Assembly (NCBI GenBank): GCA_964631835.1
Contig: CAZWAD010000003.1
Location: 124,001 to 188,000, forward strand
From: Bog-950 sp964631835
GTDB taxonomy: Bacteria; Bacteroidota; Bacteroidia; Chitinophagales; LD1
DNA length: 64,000 bases
Reading direction: 5' to 3'
The position numbers and the translations under genes were made by a program. Below the pieces are notes generated by a model. The model did not search any database, was not told where the DNA came from, and saw only the letters and a list, made by a program, of their open reading frames with translations. The first letter of the stretch is position 1. Every line of letters starts with the position of its first letter. Shown piece by piece: positions 14,793 to 23,096 of this stretch.

Positions 14793-15941
14793 ATGCAACA
14801 ATTTAAACTCCCTTTGCTTTTTTTCGTGCTTTTCATTCCGTTTACCGCTTTCTGCCAAACAGCAGGTTTCATGTACGGAGGAGTTCAGCGTAATTACATT
14901 CTTCATCTGCCAACCGGTTTTTCTGCAAGCGATACTTTGCCGCTGGTACTCAATTTGCACGGGCTCACGCAAACCGGTCAGGCGCAAAGTACCCTGAGCA
15001 AATTTGATGTTATTGCCGACCGGGAACGGTTTATTGTGGTTCACCCTGATGGACTTAACCTTTCTTGGAATGCAATTTCCGGTACTTATTACGGAGGGGT
15101 TGACGATGTAGGTTTTCTTTCCGCTTTGATTGATACCATCAACCGCGGTTACCATATCAACCTGAACCGGGTTTACAGCACAGGTATGAGCAACGGGGGC
15201 TTTATGAGTTATCGCCTTGGCTGCGAACTCAGCGACCGCATTGCCGCTATTGCATCTGTAACCGGCAGCATGACCGACAGCATGATTTACTACTGTCATC
15301 CTTCACGACCGGTACCGGTGTTGCATTTTCACGGAACCACCGACCCGGTTGTAAATTATAATGGCGGAGGCGGCATCACTCCGGTAAGCACTGCGCTTCA
15401 GTATTGGGTTAATCACAACAATTGTCCGCAACAGGGTGATACTACACAACTGCCAAATACGAACACCACCGATAATTGCACGGTTAGCAAAATTTACTGG
15501 GACACAGGTAATGAGCAATCGGAAGTAATTCACTACCGCATACAGGGTGGCGGACATACCTGGCCCGGCTCGGGCGACAATTTTTTTGGAGTGGTGGGCA
15601 ATCTGAACATGGATGTAAACGCCAGCGAAATTATCTGGGAGTTCTTCAACCGGCATTCGCTGCAAGGAGGGATAAATTCGGTGAATGAATCTTTGCCGCT
15701 GAATGGTTCCGTGAAAGTGTTTCCAAACCCTGTTGCAAATATTTTGACTGTGGAGTGGAATGAAATCTCCATAAATTCGGCAACGCTGGCAGATGTTTCG
15801 GGCCGGGTAATTATGCAAGCAGGTGTTGAGCCATTTCAATCTTCACTTACATTCAGCCTGCAGCAGTTGCAACCGGGTATTTACTTTGTGCATTGCTTTT
15901 CCAAAAATGGTTCGAGCTTACAGAAGTTTGTAAAAATGTAG
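14793..15941 (+). CDS. Secreted PHB-depolymerase-family esterase with T9SS sorting domain
   Basis: Start set at ATG 14793, which gives a clean signal peptide (MQQFKLPLLFFVLFIPFTAF). The catalytic domain (about residues 25-285) belongs to the alpha/beta-hydrolases of the PHB depolymerase/LpqC/feruloyl esterase group: oxyanion segment LNLHGLTQTG, nucleophile GMSNGGF, acid in FHGTTDPVVNYNG, and histidine in GGGHTWPG. The C-terminal ~75 residues (VKVFPNPVANILTVEW to LQKFVKM) are a type A sorting domain, so the enzyme is secreted by the type IX system. Likely substrates are esters of plant or polyester origin; which one cannot be told. Confidence 0.85.
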   Translation: MQQFKLPLLFFVLFIPFTAFCQTAGFMYGGVQRNYILHLPTGFSASDTLPLVLNLHGLTQTGQAQSTLSKFDVIADRERFIVVHPDGLNLSWNAISGTYYGGVDDVGFLSALIDTINRGYHINLNRVYSTGMSNGGFMSYRLGCELSDRIAAIASVTGSMTDSMIYYCHPSRPVPVLHFHGTTDPVVNYNGGGGITPVSTALQYWVNHNNCPQQGDTTQLPNTNTTDNCTVSKIYWDTGNEQSEVIHYRIQGGGHTWPGSGDNFFGVVGNLNMDVNASEIIWEFFNRHSLQGGINSVNESLPLNGSVKVFPNPVANILTVEWNEISINSATLADVSGRVIMQAGVEPFQSSLTFSLQQLQPGIYFVHCFSKNGSSLQKFVKM

Positions 15942-16009
15942 TCGGTCCCGGGCGTTTATTATTCTAACTTGCACGAATTTCTAACCCGTTTCTAAACCCC
16001 TTATATTTT

Positions 16010-16492
16010 ATGGCTAATAAATTAACCGTTTTGGCGGCTGTGTTGCTGCTTTTTGTTTCTTCCTGCGATTTGAATGATACCAAAGATGACAACGGCACTT
16101 ACTTTCTTTTCTTAAAAGCCAAAATTAACGGAACCGACTGGTCCGCTACTTCTGCCGGTGTAGGCGCTTCGCCCGATAACAGCGGTGCAAGCCCGCTGGT
16201 GCGCATACATGGCGACCTGGCCGGCACTAACGAATACTTTATTTTGAAGTTTCCGTCTATGACCGGCAGTGATACTTCTATCGTAGGTACCGGTTTGGCG
16301 GGAGTGATTGAGTTTCATGAAACATACCCCGATACCTGGATTACCACTACCGGCAGCCTGACCATTCATAAAGCAGGAACTGTTACGCACCACGAATACA
16401 CCGGTACTTTTTCAGGAACCTTCCAGCATGTGTTAAACAGCACTACCATTTCGGTTACTAATGGCGAGTACCGTGCACAGGGAATTTTTTAG
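16010..16492 (+). CDS. Small predicted lipoprotein
   Basis: 160 residues with a lipoprotein signal (lipobox LLFVSSC, Cys19) and an acidic spacer (DLNDTKDDNGT), then a beta-rich domain with KAKINGTDWSATSAGVG, the opening of a common Bacteroidota lipoprotein fold related to DUF6252. It ends TTISVTNGEYRAQGIF. Probably anchored in the outer membrane; no enzymatic motif. It follows the esterase by 68 bp on the same strand and is convergent with glmS; no strong terminator is visible between them. Confidence 0.65.
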   Translation: MANKLTVLAAVLLLFVSSCDLNDTKDDNGTYFLFLKAKINGTDWSATSAGVGASPDNSGASPLVRIHGDLAGTNEYFILKFPSMTGSDTSIVGTGLAGVIEFHETYPDTWITTTGSLTIHKAGTVTHHEYTGTFSGTFQHVLNSTTISVTNGEYRAQGIF

Positions 16493-16589
16493 GCATCCTG
16501 GGTTTGTATCCTATAAAGGGCAGGTTTTGTTTATCTAACATCAACCCAAAGGAAGAAATACAAGGAAGTTAATGAAAGATGGGAACGTA

Positions 16590-18425
16590 TTATTCCACCG
16601 TCACACTCTTCGCCAAATTTCTGGGTTGGTCAACGTTGCAACCGCGCAATACGGCAATGTGGTAAGAAAGCAGTTGCAAGGGGATGGTAGTGAGAAGAGG
16701 TTCGAGGTATTCCTTTGTTTCAGGTATTTCAATAACATAATCTGCCATCTTTCTGACCTTGTTATCCCCTTCAGAAACAATTGCAATTATTTTCCCCTTA
16801 CGCGCTTTTACCTCCTGTATGTTGCTGATTACTTTTTCGTAAATGCTGCTCTTGGTAGCAATTACAACAACCGGCATAGCCTCATCAATAAGTGCAATAG
16901 GCCCGTGTTTCATTTCAGCAGCGGGATAACCCTCGGCATGGATGTAAGAAATTTCCTTTAGTTTCAGTGCGCCTTCAAGTGCAACCGGAAAGCCATATCC
17001 GCGACCGAGGTAAAGAAAGTTTTTAGAGTCTTTAAGTACTTCTGCCAGTTCCATGATTTGCGGCTCACACTTCAAAGTTTTAGCAACCTTTTCGGGAATT
17101 GTTTCGAGTTCGGCAAAGGCTTCACGCAGTTGATTGTTAGCAGCGGTGCCGCGGAGTTCGGCAAAGCCCAAGGCCCAAAGTGTAAGCACAGCTACCTGCG
17201 CGGTAAATGCTTTTGTAGATGCCACCCCTATTTCAGGACCAGCATGGGTATAAGCACCTGCATGTGACGCGCGGGGAATAGATGAGCCCACCACGTTACA
17301 TAAACCAAGAATAGTAGCGCCTTTTTCTTTTGCCAGTTCAATGGCGGCTAAGGTATCTGCAGTTTCTCCTGACTGGGAAATAGCAATCACCAAATCATCT
17401 TCAGTAATCACCGGATTACGGTAACGGAATTCTGAGGCATACTCCACTTCCACCGGTATGCGGGCTATGTCTTCAAACAAGTATTCTCCAACTAACCCGG
17501 CATGCCAGGAAGTTCCGCAGCCTACTATGATAATGCGCTTCAGGTTTTTGATTTTGCCTTCGTATTCCTTCAGGCTCCGCATGGCAAACATACCGGTAAC
17601 CGGGTCGAAGCGTCCGCGCATGGAATCGTAAATAGAACGGGGCTGTTCGTGGATTTCCTTAAGCATGAAATGCGGATAGCCTCCCTTTTCAATGGCTTCC
17701 AGATTCATTTCAAGTGTTTCGATGTAGGGGGTGTGTTCTACATTCTCAATGGTTTTGATGGTCAGCCGGCCTTCTTTAATAAAAGCAATTTCATTGTCAT
17801 CAAGGTAAGTGACATTTTTAGTGTACTCAATAATAGGTGTGGCGTCCGATGCCATAAAATATTCCCCGTCACCAATTCCTACAACGAGCGGAGAGCCTTT
17901 TCGCGCACCAATCAACTTGGCGGGGTCATTTTTTGAAATGATTACAAGCGCATAAGCTCCTACTACTTCGTGAAGAGCAAGCCGAACAGCTTCCTCGAGG
18001 GTGGAGCTGGTATTCTTCTGCACATCTTCAATCAGATGAGCCAGTACTTCAGTATCGGTGTCGCTTACAAAATGATGTCCGCGGTTAGTCAACTCTTCTT
18101 TAAGCGATGAATAATTTTCAATAATTCCGTTGTGAATAATGGCAATATCACCGCTTTCGGAAAGATGCGGATGCGAATTCACATCATTCGGTTCGCCATG
18201 CGTTGCCCAGCGTGTGTGCCCCATGCCTAAGTGACCCGAAGTGTTTTTTCCAAGTATTAACTCTTCAAGGTCTGAAACCTTGCCCTTGCATTTATAAATA
18301 TTCATGCTGCCATTAAGCAGTGCAACTCCTGCGCTGTCATAGCCGCGGTATTCGAGCCTTTTTAAGCCTTTAATGAGAATCGGATACGCTTCGCGGGGGC
18401 CGATGTATGCTACTATTCCGCACAT
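16590..18425 (-). CDS. glmS: Glutamine-fructose-6-phosphate aminotransferase (isomerizing)
   Basis: 611 residues, standard length. The N-terminus MCGIVAYIG puts the catalytic Cys directly after Met, as needed for the glutamine amidotransferase class II domain (about 1-220; HTRWATHGEPNDVNSHPH). Two SIS domains follow (IVGCGTSWHAGLVGEY, ISQSGETADTLAAIELAKEK, LYLGRGYGFPVALEGALKLK) and the tail is NLAKSVTVE. It makes glucosamine-6-phosphate, the entry to peptidoglycan and lipopolysaccharide amino sugars. It begins 3 bp after the DUF4270 gene, which in turn follows the glycogen-synthase-like gene, so all three look like one operon. No glmS ribozyme is possible in the 3-bp gap. Confidence 0.98.
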   Translation of the reverse strand: MCGIVAYIGPREAYPILIKGLKRLEYRGYDSAGVALLNGSMNIYKCKGKVSDLEELILGKNTSGHLGMGHTRWATHGEPNDVNSHPHLSESGDIAIIHNGIIENYSSLKEELTNRGHHFVSDTDTEVLAHLIEDVQKNTSSTLEEAVRLALHEVVGAYALVIISKNDPAKLIGARKGSPLVVGIGDGEYFMASDATPIIEYTKNVTYLDDNEIAFIKEGRLTIKTIENVEHTPYIETLEMNLEAIEKGGYPHFMLKEIHEQPRSIYDSMRGRFDPVTGMFAMRSLKEYEGKIKNLKRIIIVGCGTSWHAGLVGEYLFEDIARIPVEVEYASEFRYRNPVITEDDLVIAISQSGETADTLAAIELAKEKGATILGLCNVVGSSIPRASHAGAYTHAGPEIGVASTKAFTAQVAVLTLWALGFAELRGTAANNQLREAFAELETIPEKVAKTLKCEPQIMELAEVLKDSKNFLYLGRGYGFPVALEGALKLKEISYIHAEGYPAAEMKHGPIALIDEAMPVVVIATKSSIYEKVISNIQEVKARKGKIIAIVSEGDNKVRKMADYVIEIPETKEYLEPLLTTIPLQLLSYHIAVLRGCNVDQPRNLAKSVTVE

Positions 18426-18428
18426 GGG

Positions 18429-19730
18429 TTACAGTTTAGTGTAAGTGATAAGTAAAGTTACTTTATAATTCTGGTCTGAAGAAGAATTAGAAATAACAAC
18501 CCGTTCGGAATTCAAACTGGCGGCATAAGACTGAAGATAAAAACCGTTGTTCTTGTAAACTCCCTGAAGCAGTTTCTGAAAATATTTTTTGAAGTTGAAG
18601 CGATAACGGGTTATAGCAGCACCTCCAACTGTTTCCGAAACACGCACACCCCCAAAACCGCTAAGCCCGTCATCGTCAATTCTTTGAGGTTGTCCGGAAT
18701 CATCAATCCGGAACAAATCCAAAAGAAGCGGGGCGATATATGATGTGTCAGAAGCCGACTGAGAAAAAATGATTTCCGCTTTATTAATTGCAATATTCTT
18801 CGGAAGGCTGTCCAAATCGGTAATAAGAATTTTTCCCTTAACACCAGCGCCTGCCTGGATAAACATCTTTTCTTCACCGTTTGGGTTTGGGGTATTGGCA
18901 GAAGTAAATACAGGGGTGCCGGTATAAATATTATCGAAGTGGTTAACCCGTCCTCCAGAAACCGGCAGGGTATAACGCAGGGAGTCAATGCTATCGTTGT
19001 GGAAGTACAGGGTAATGCCTGTTAGTAAAGAAGTCAGGTCAATATAAGCTAATCCGTTACCGGTTGATGAAGAACTTGTAGTAACATAAAACCCCTTAAA
19101 CAAGTTGAGGAACTGAGTGTTATCCTGGAGCACCGAATCACCGGCAGTAAGAATTTTATTGGCAAACGAGGCGGTAAGCGGAATACGCAAATGCGGGGCG
19201 AGACTCCCCTGCAAAGCTGTGGGCACACTATCCGTAATGTTGGGAGTAAAGCCAATAACCTGACCAATCGGAGGAACGCTTACGGAAAAAGCATCATTGG
19301 TTTTGTATTTTGACGACTCATCCATGCTTTGTGTCAACTCGTAAGCAGATACGGTAACTGGTTGGTCGAATTTTCCATAAACACCGGCATACTTCAAGGT
19401 AAGCACCGCTGAATCTAAAACCGGATTTGCACCGAAAGTAACATTGTTGCTCGTCAACCGGCATTGGGCATAAAAAGAGGAATAAGTATTTCCGAAGTTG
19501 GGGTCGGTGAGGGTTCCGAGAACACCGGCAGAAACGCCATAAGCCGCAAACGCTTCTTCAAATTCGGAAAATACTTTTACATGAAGCGTGTCCTTGGCGA
19601 GGTTTAGTTCGTCATCGGGGGTCAGGAGGTTGTCATCTTCAATCAATGGCTCTTTACACCCCTGAAAAAAAATAAAACACCAGCAGAGGATAACAGCCGG
19701 TGCTGTAACTAAACGGAATTTATTCTTCAA
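18429..19730 (-). CDS. DUF4270 family lipoprotein
   Basis: 433 residues, lipoprotein signal with Cys25 (IFFQGCKEP). The order of segments (HVKVFSEFEEAFAAYGVSAG, LGTLTDPNFGNTYSSFYAQC, a central SVSVPPIGQVIGF and the C-terminal RYRFNFKKYFQKLLQG) matches DUF4270, a Bacteroidota outer-membrane lipoprotein family of unknown function that is often located beside a glycogen synthase homolog and panC, as here. Translation apparently begins at TTG 19730; no ATG lies before the signal sequence. Sandwiched between the glycogen-synthase-like gene (50-bp gap) and glmS (3-bp gap), suggesting a link to envelope sugar metabolism. Confidence 0.85.
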   Translation of the reverse strand: MKNKFRLVTAPAVILCWCFIFFQGCKEPLIEDDNLLTPDDELNLAKDTLHVKVFSEFEEAFAAYGVSAGVLGTLTDPNFGNTYSSFYAQCRLTSNNVTFGANPVLDSAVLTLKYAGVYGKFDQPVTVSAYELTQSMDESSKYKTNDAFSVSVPPIGQVIGFTPNITDSVPTALQGSLAPHLRIPLTASFANKILTAGDSVLQDNTQFLNLFKGFYVTTSSSSTGNGLAYIDLTSLLTGITLYFHNDSIDSLRYTLPVSGGRVNHFDNIYTGTPVFTSANTPNPNGEEKMFIQAGAGVKGKILITDLDSLPKNIAINKAEIIFSQSASDTSYIAPLLLDLFRIDDSGQPQRIDDDGLSGFGGVRVSETVGGAAITRYRFNFKKYFQKLLQGVYKNNGFYLQSYAASLNSERVVISNSSSDQNYKVTLLITYTKL

Positions 19731-19780
19731 TGTCTGCGTTTGATAAAGGCTGCAAATAAAAACAATAAGCCCTTAAACGC

Positions 19781-20596
19781 TTAATTGGCCAGAATATTAT
19801 TGTAGAAGTCAGTAAGCAGTGAAACAGGGTTCTCTTCCTTTGAAGCCAGTTTCAAAACCTTTTTGCCCTTAGCTTTTTTCAGATGGCTCGAAACCTTTTC
19901 GTCAATAGCTTCGCCCACAATAAGTGCATCAGCAAACTCAGAACCGCCAATGTTCAGGCTGGTATTATCCCGGTTCTTGAAGTAGTCAGAATGTTTTTTC
20001 GAGATGTCTTCGCTGATGGTAAGTTTAGTTACAAAATCGCTCTTAAGTGTATCTTTAAACTCGTTCTTTGCCACTGAGTAAATCACTTTTGTATTGGCAA
20101 AAATAGGATCATCTTTATAAGTAGTCTTCAGATACATGGGAATCAAACTGGTCATCCAGCCGAAGCAATGGATGATATCAGGCCCCCAGCCGAATTTTCT
20201 TACCGTTTCGAGTACTCCCTTACAGAAGAAAATCATGCGGTCGGAGTTATCTTCGAAAAATTTGTTGTTTTCGTCATGGAAAATGGTTTTCCGCTTAAAG
20301 AAATCTTCATTGTCGAGAAAATAAACCTGCAAACGAGCACCGGGCAACGAAGCCACTTTTATTACCAAAGGATAGTCTTCATCATTGATAATAACGTTGA
20401 TGCCCGAAAGGCGTACTACTTCGTGTAGCCTGTGGCGTCTTTCGTTGATGGTGCCGAACTTGGGCATCAATACCCGAATCTCCATGCCGTTCACCTGAAT
20501 ATGCTTAGGCAATTCATTGGCAATTTTTGAAGCTTCAGTAAGCGCCAAATAGGGGTCCATCTCCTGCGTTACAATAAGGATTCTCTTTTTTTCCAT
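19781..20596 (-). CDS. Glycogen/starch synthase-like protein, N-terminal GT5 domain only
   Basis: 271 residues that align only with the first Rossmann half of GT5 glycogen synthases (RILIVTQEMDPYLALTEASK, IRVLMPKFGTINERRHRLHE, DIIHCFGWMTSLIPMYLKT). The whole C-terminal GT-B domain is absent, and the ADP-glucose loop that normally reads PFAKTGGLGD is replaced by PYLALTEASK, so the Lys-x-Gly-Gly signature is missing. This short form is common in Bacteroidota genomes and is usually labelled glycogen synthase, but with half the active site gone a regulatory or binding role is more likely. First gene of the operon with DUF4270 and glmS, with a promoter at 20661-20693. Confidence 0.8.
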   Translation of the reverse strand: MEKKRILIVTQEMDPYLALTEASKIANELPKHIQVNGMEIRVLMPKFGTINERRHRLHEVVRLSGINVIINDEDYPLVIKVASLPGARLQVYFLDNEDFFKRKTIFHDENNKFFEDNSDRMIFFCKGVLETVRKFGWGPDIIHCFGWMTSLIPMYLKTTYKDDPIFANTKVIYSVAKNEFKDTLKSDFVTKLTISEDISKKHSDYFKNRDNTSLNIGGSEFADALIVGEAIDEKVSSHLKKAKGKKVLKLASKEENPVSLLTDFYNNILAN

Positions 20597-20660
20597 AATA
20601 TTGTTTGATTTGTTGGTGAGTGAATTAATGTCCCGTAAGAATTTACTAACAAACGGATTG

Positions 20661-20693
20661 CAAATATAATAACAAAAACCCGAAACTCACCAA
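20661..20693 (-). promoter_or_regulatory. Promoter of the glycogen-synthase-like/DUF4270/glmS operon
   Basis: Minus-strand TTG (20691-20693), 22 bp, TATATTTG (20661-20668), a good fit to TTG-N19..21-TAnnTTTG with one extra spacer base. It lies about 65 bp upstream of the first start codon, in the divergent region shared with panC. Confidence 0.45.
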
Positions 20694-20729
20694 AAAAACC
20701 TCCAACAAATATGTTAAGGGGTGCCATTT

Positions 20730-21578
20730 ATGCTGATATTTAAGCGAATCCATGATATTCAGAACTACCTGAATGCCAGTAAAAAAGAGGGGCAACATAT
20801 TGGTTTTGTGCCTACTATGGGCGCTTTGCATAAAGGGCATATTTCCCTGTTGAAAGAATGTAAAAAAGGTTGCGATATAGTGGTTTGCAGCATTTTTGTA
20901 AACCCGACTCAGTTTAATGATAAAACCGACTTTGAGAAGTACCCTAATACTCTTCCCGCTGATATAATAAAACTGAGCGGCTCGGGATGTGATGTGCTGT
21001 TTTTACCATCGGTTACAGAGATGTACCCGGAAGGATATGCAAACGATAATCCTATGCGCTTTGGTTTTATAGCACAAACCCTGGAGGGCGAACATCGCCC
21101 CGGTCATTTTGACGGTATGGCGCAGGTGGTAGAGAAGCTTCTCGACATAGTAAAACCCGGTAAGCTTTACATGGGGCAAAAAGACTACCAGCAGCAACTG
21201 ATTGTTCAGCAATTGATTAAAAAAATAAAACTAAACACCGAACTTATTGTTTGTCCTACGCTTCGCGAGAAAGACGGGTTGGCCATGAGTTCGAGGAATG
21301 TAAGACTCAGCAAAGAATCGAGAAAGAAAGCTGCGGAGATTTCTAGGACCCTACGGATAGTTAAGGCAAGATTAAAAATGCATAAAGACGGTATTGAAAG
21401 TCTTGAAAAATTCGGCTTTCAGCGCCTTGCCGACATTACAGGGTTAGAGCCTGAGTATTTTGCCATCAGAAATGCCTTTACGCTGGAAACTGCCAAATCA
21501 GAATCGGAAAAACTGATTGCCCTTACGGCTGTAAGAACAGGAGGAATAAGACTGATTGACAACATGAGGCTGAACTAA
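20730..21578 (+). CDS. panC: Pantothenate synthetase (pantoate-beta-alanine ligase)
   Basis: Joins pantoate and beta-alanine using ATP to give pantothenate. Motifs: VPTMGALHKGHISLL (HxGH nucleotide site), FVNPTQFNDKTDFEKYPNT, GKLYMGQKDYQQ, and CPTLREKDGLAMSSRNVRLS, the KMSKS-like loop; the end IRLIDNMRLN is typical. 282 residues from ATG 20730; a GTG three codons earlier is possible but unneeded. Divergent from the glycogen-synthase-like gene, as in many Bacteroidota. panD, which often follows panC, is absent here: the next gene lies 6 bp away on the other strand. Confidence 0.96.
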   Translation: MLIFKRIHDIQNYLNASKKEGQHIGFVPTMGALHKGHISLLKECKKGCDIVVCSIFVNPTQFNDKTDFEKYPNTLPADIIKLSGSGCDVLFLPSVTEMYPEGYANDNPMRFGFIAQTLEGEHRPGHFDGMAQVVEKLLDIVKPGKLYMGQKDYQQQLIVQQLIKKIKLNTELIVCPTLREKDGLAMSSRNVRLSKESRKKAAEISRTLRIVKARLKMHKDGIESLEKFGFQRLADITGLEPEYFAIRNAFTLETAKSESEKLIALTAVRTGGIRLIDNMRLN

Positions 21579-21584
21579 TGGTTT

Positions 21585-22853
21585 TCAGCCCGCTATGAGC
21601 CTGAGCCTTTCCTCAATTACACCGAGCATTTCAGCAACAGCGCTGCGCCCCTGCTGTTCTGTAATTTGGTATTTGCGGGCAAGCCAGGCATAGTCGAAGG
21701 TTTCAAACTTTTGCTGCATACGCTGGCGCCAGATACCCATACCCCAGGAAAAAATTTTCGCTCCTTCGCCTTCGGCACTGGCTTCGCCACTCAGCATGGG
21801 CAGGGAAAGCAGCACCAGCAGGCAGAGGCAGGCATGGCGGTAGTCTTCTTCCATTTCTTCTTTGCTGTAACCGGTTACTCCCTTTGCAACTAGGTATAGG
21901 TAATAGGTTTCCATAGCTTGCTGCTCCAGATGGTTTCTTGTTTCTGCCGAAAGGCTTAGAATAAGAAAATAAGCGAGGTCGTATACGGCTTTTCCTTTGC
22001 GCACGGCCTGCCAGTCAATAAGTGCAAATCTGCCGGAAGTATTTGTACCTGGGAAAAGCATATTGCCAATTCGGGCATCGCCATGTAGGTAAGTCTGCGG
22101 CTCGTTCAAAAGGTTCCAGCTTTTTACCAGAATTTTCCGGGCGGGAGCGCTCCAGCTTGTTTTAACCAGCGATTCAAAAAAATAAACCGTGGCTTCGGTA
22201 ATGGGAAAAACATGGGCGGTCTGACTACCGTTATCTTTCCAAAACTCAGCATGAAGTGAGGCGAGGTTTTCCAAAGCCAAGTTCAGGTTCTTGCTTGAGA
22301 TATCACCGGTTAACCCGTCCAGATGAAGTTCGCAATTATCCATATATTCAGTAATAAGGCACAGGTTTCCGGTAAGGGATGACACTTCAGAATAATACAC
22401 TGCGGGTGCGGCAATGGCGGGGTGGTTGGGAAGGACGTATCGGTTGAAATGAGTTTCCTTAATATGGTTAAGTTGCAGGTTAAAGACGGTGCGGTTCCAA
22501 ACAGAACCCGAAACGGGGGCAAACTTGGCGAAGCATTTCAGGGTTTTTAAGGTACCCGCTTCTTCGTATTCTATTTCAATAATTCCGGCATTGGAGCGGA
22601 AAATCAGTTCCTGTTGAAGCGGAATTACTTTGTAATGGAGAACATCTGCTTCTTTTGGTAATATTCCATTCTTCTTTAAAACATCAACACACCAATCTTG
22701 TTTTTTTACCAATTCATCGACATTCCGAGGAAAAGGAAGCGGGAATTTTAAAAGCCTGTCAAGCCAAACTGTAATATAAGTTGAAGGAACAAAAATGGCG
22801 CTGCTGAGCCAGATGCCTGCAACTTTCAGGCTATTGATAAATCCTCTACCCAT
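21585..22853 (-). CDS. Phosphotransferase of the aminoglycoside/choline kinase-like fold
   Basis: 422 residues with kinase-fold hallmarks: YLHGDARIGNMLF, the catalytic loop HxD-x4-N around residue 258, and ALIDWQAVRKGKAVYDLAYF, the metal-binding D-W/F-x motif. The N-terminal lobe includes LKCFAKFAPVSGSVWNRTVF (candidate ATP Lys) and the inter-lobe LCLITEYMD. Such ecdysteroid-kinase-like/APH enzymes phosphorylate small hydroxylated compounds; the substrate here is unknown and nothing implies antibiotic resistance. The C-terminal ~90 residues are helical. Convergent with panC with only 6 bp between stop codons. Confidence 0.75.
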   Translation of the reverse strand: MGRGFINSLKVAGIWLSSAIFVPSTYITVWLDRLLKFPLPFPRNVDELVKKQDWCVDVLKKNGILPKEADVLHYKVIPLQQELIFRSNAGIIEIEYEEAGTLKTLKCFAKFAPVSGSVWNRTVFNLQLNHIKETHFNRYVLPNHPAIAAPAVYYSEVSSLTGNLCLITEYMDNCELHLDGLTGDISSKNLNLALENLASLHAEFWKDNGSQTAHVFPITEATVYFFESLVKTSWSAPARKILVKSWNLLNEPQTYLHGDARIGNMLFPGTNTSGRFALIDWQAVRKGKAVYDLAYFLILSLSAETRNHLEQQAMETYYLYLVAKGVTGYSKEEMEEDYRHACLCLLVLLSLPMLSGEASAEGEGAKIFSWGMGIWRQRMQQKFETFDYAWLARKYQITEQQGRSAVAEMLGVIEERLRLIAG

Positions 22854-23045
22854 GAGTTGCGAAAGTAAATTTTCATACCAGTGTTTACCGGAGGTTTTGA
22901 GGAGTGTTTCTTATGAACATTTCAACAATTAAATTTGGCTCTGCGAAAAATAAATCTCCGGCATCTGTGAAAACCCTTGCTGTACAAGGCTTATCTATAC
23001 CGTTTCCAAATTTGCGCACGCGCTTATAATTTTATTACACATTGT

Positions 23046-23076
23046 TTGGTTATTTAAACCTCACGATACATATTTG
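23046..23076 (+). promoter_or_regulatory. Likely promoter of the respiratory operon
   Basis: TTG (23046-23048), 20 bp, then CATATTTG (23069-23076), one mismatch from TAnnTTTG. Predicted transcript start is about 15 nt before the actA start codon. No other promoter-like site stands out in the 240-bp gap. Confidence 0.4.
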
Positions 23077-23096
23077 CCGCGAAATTTTACAATTCC

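Noticed and set aside
18426..18428. glmS ribozyme
   Set aside because: Only 3 bp separate the upstream gene from glmS, leaving no room.
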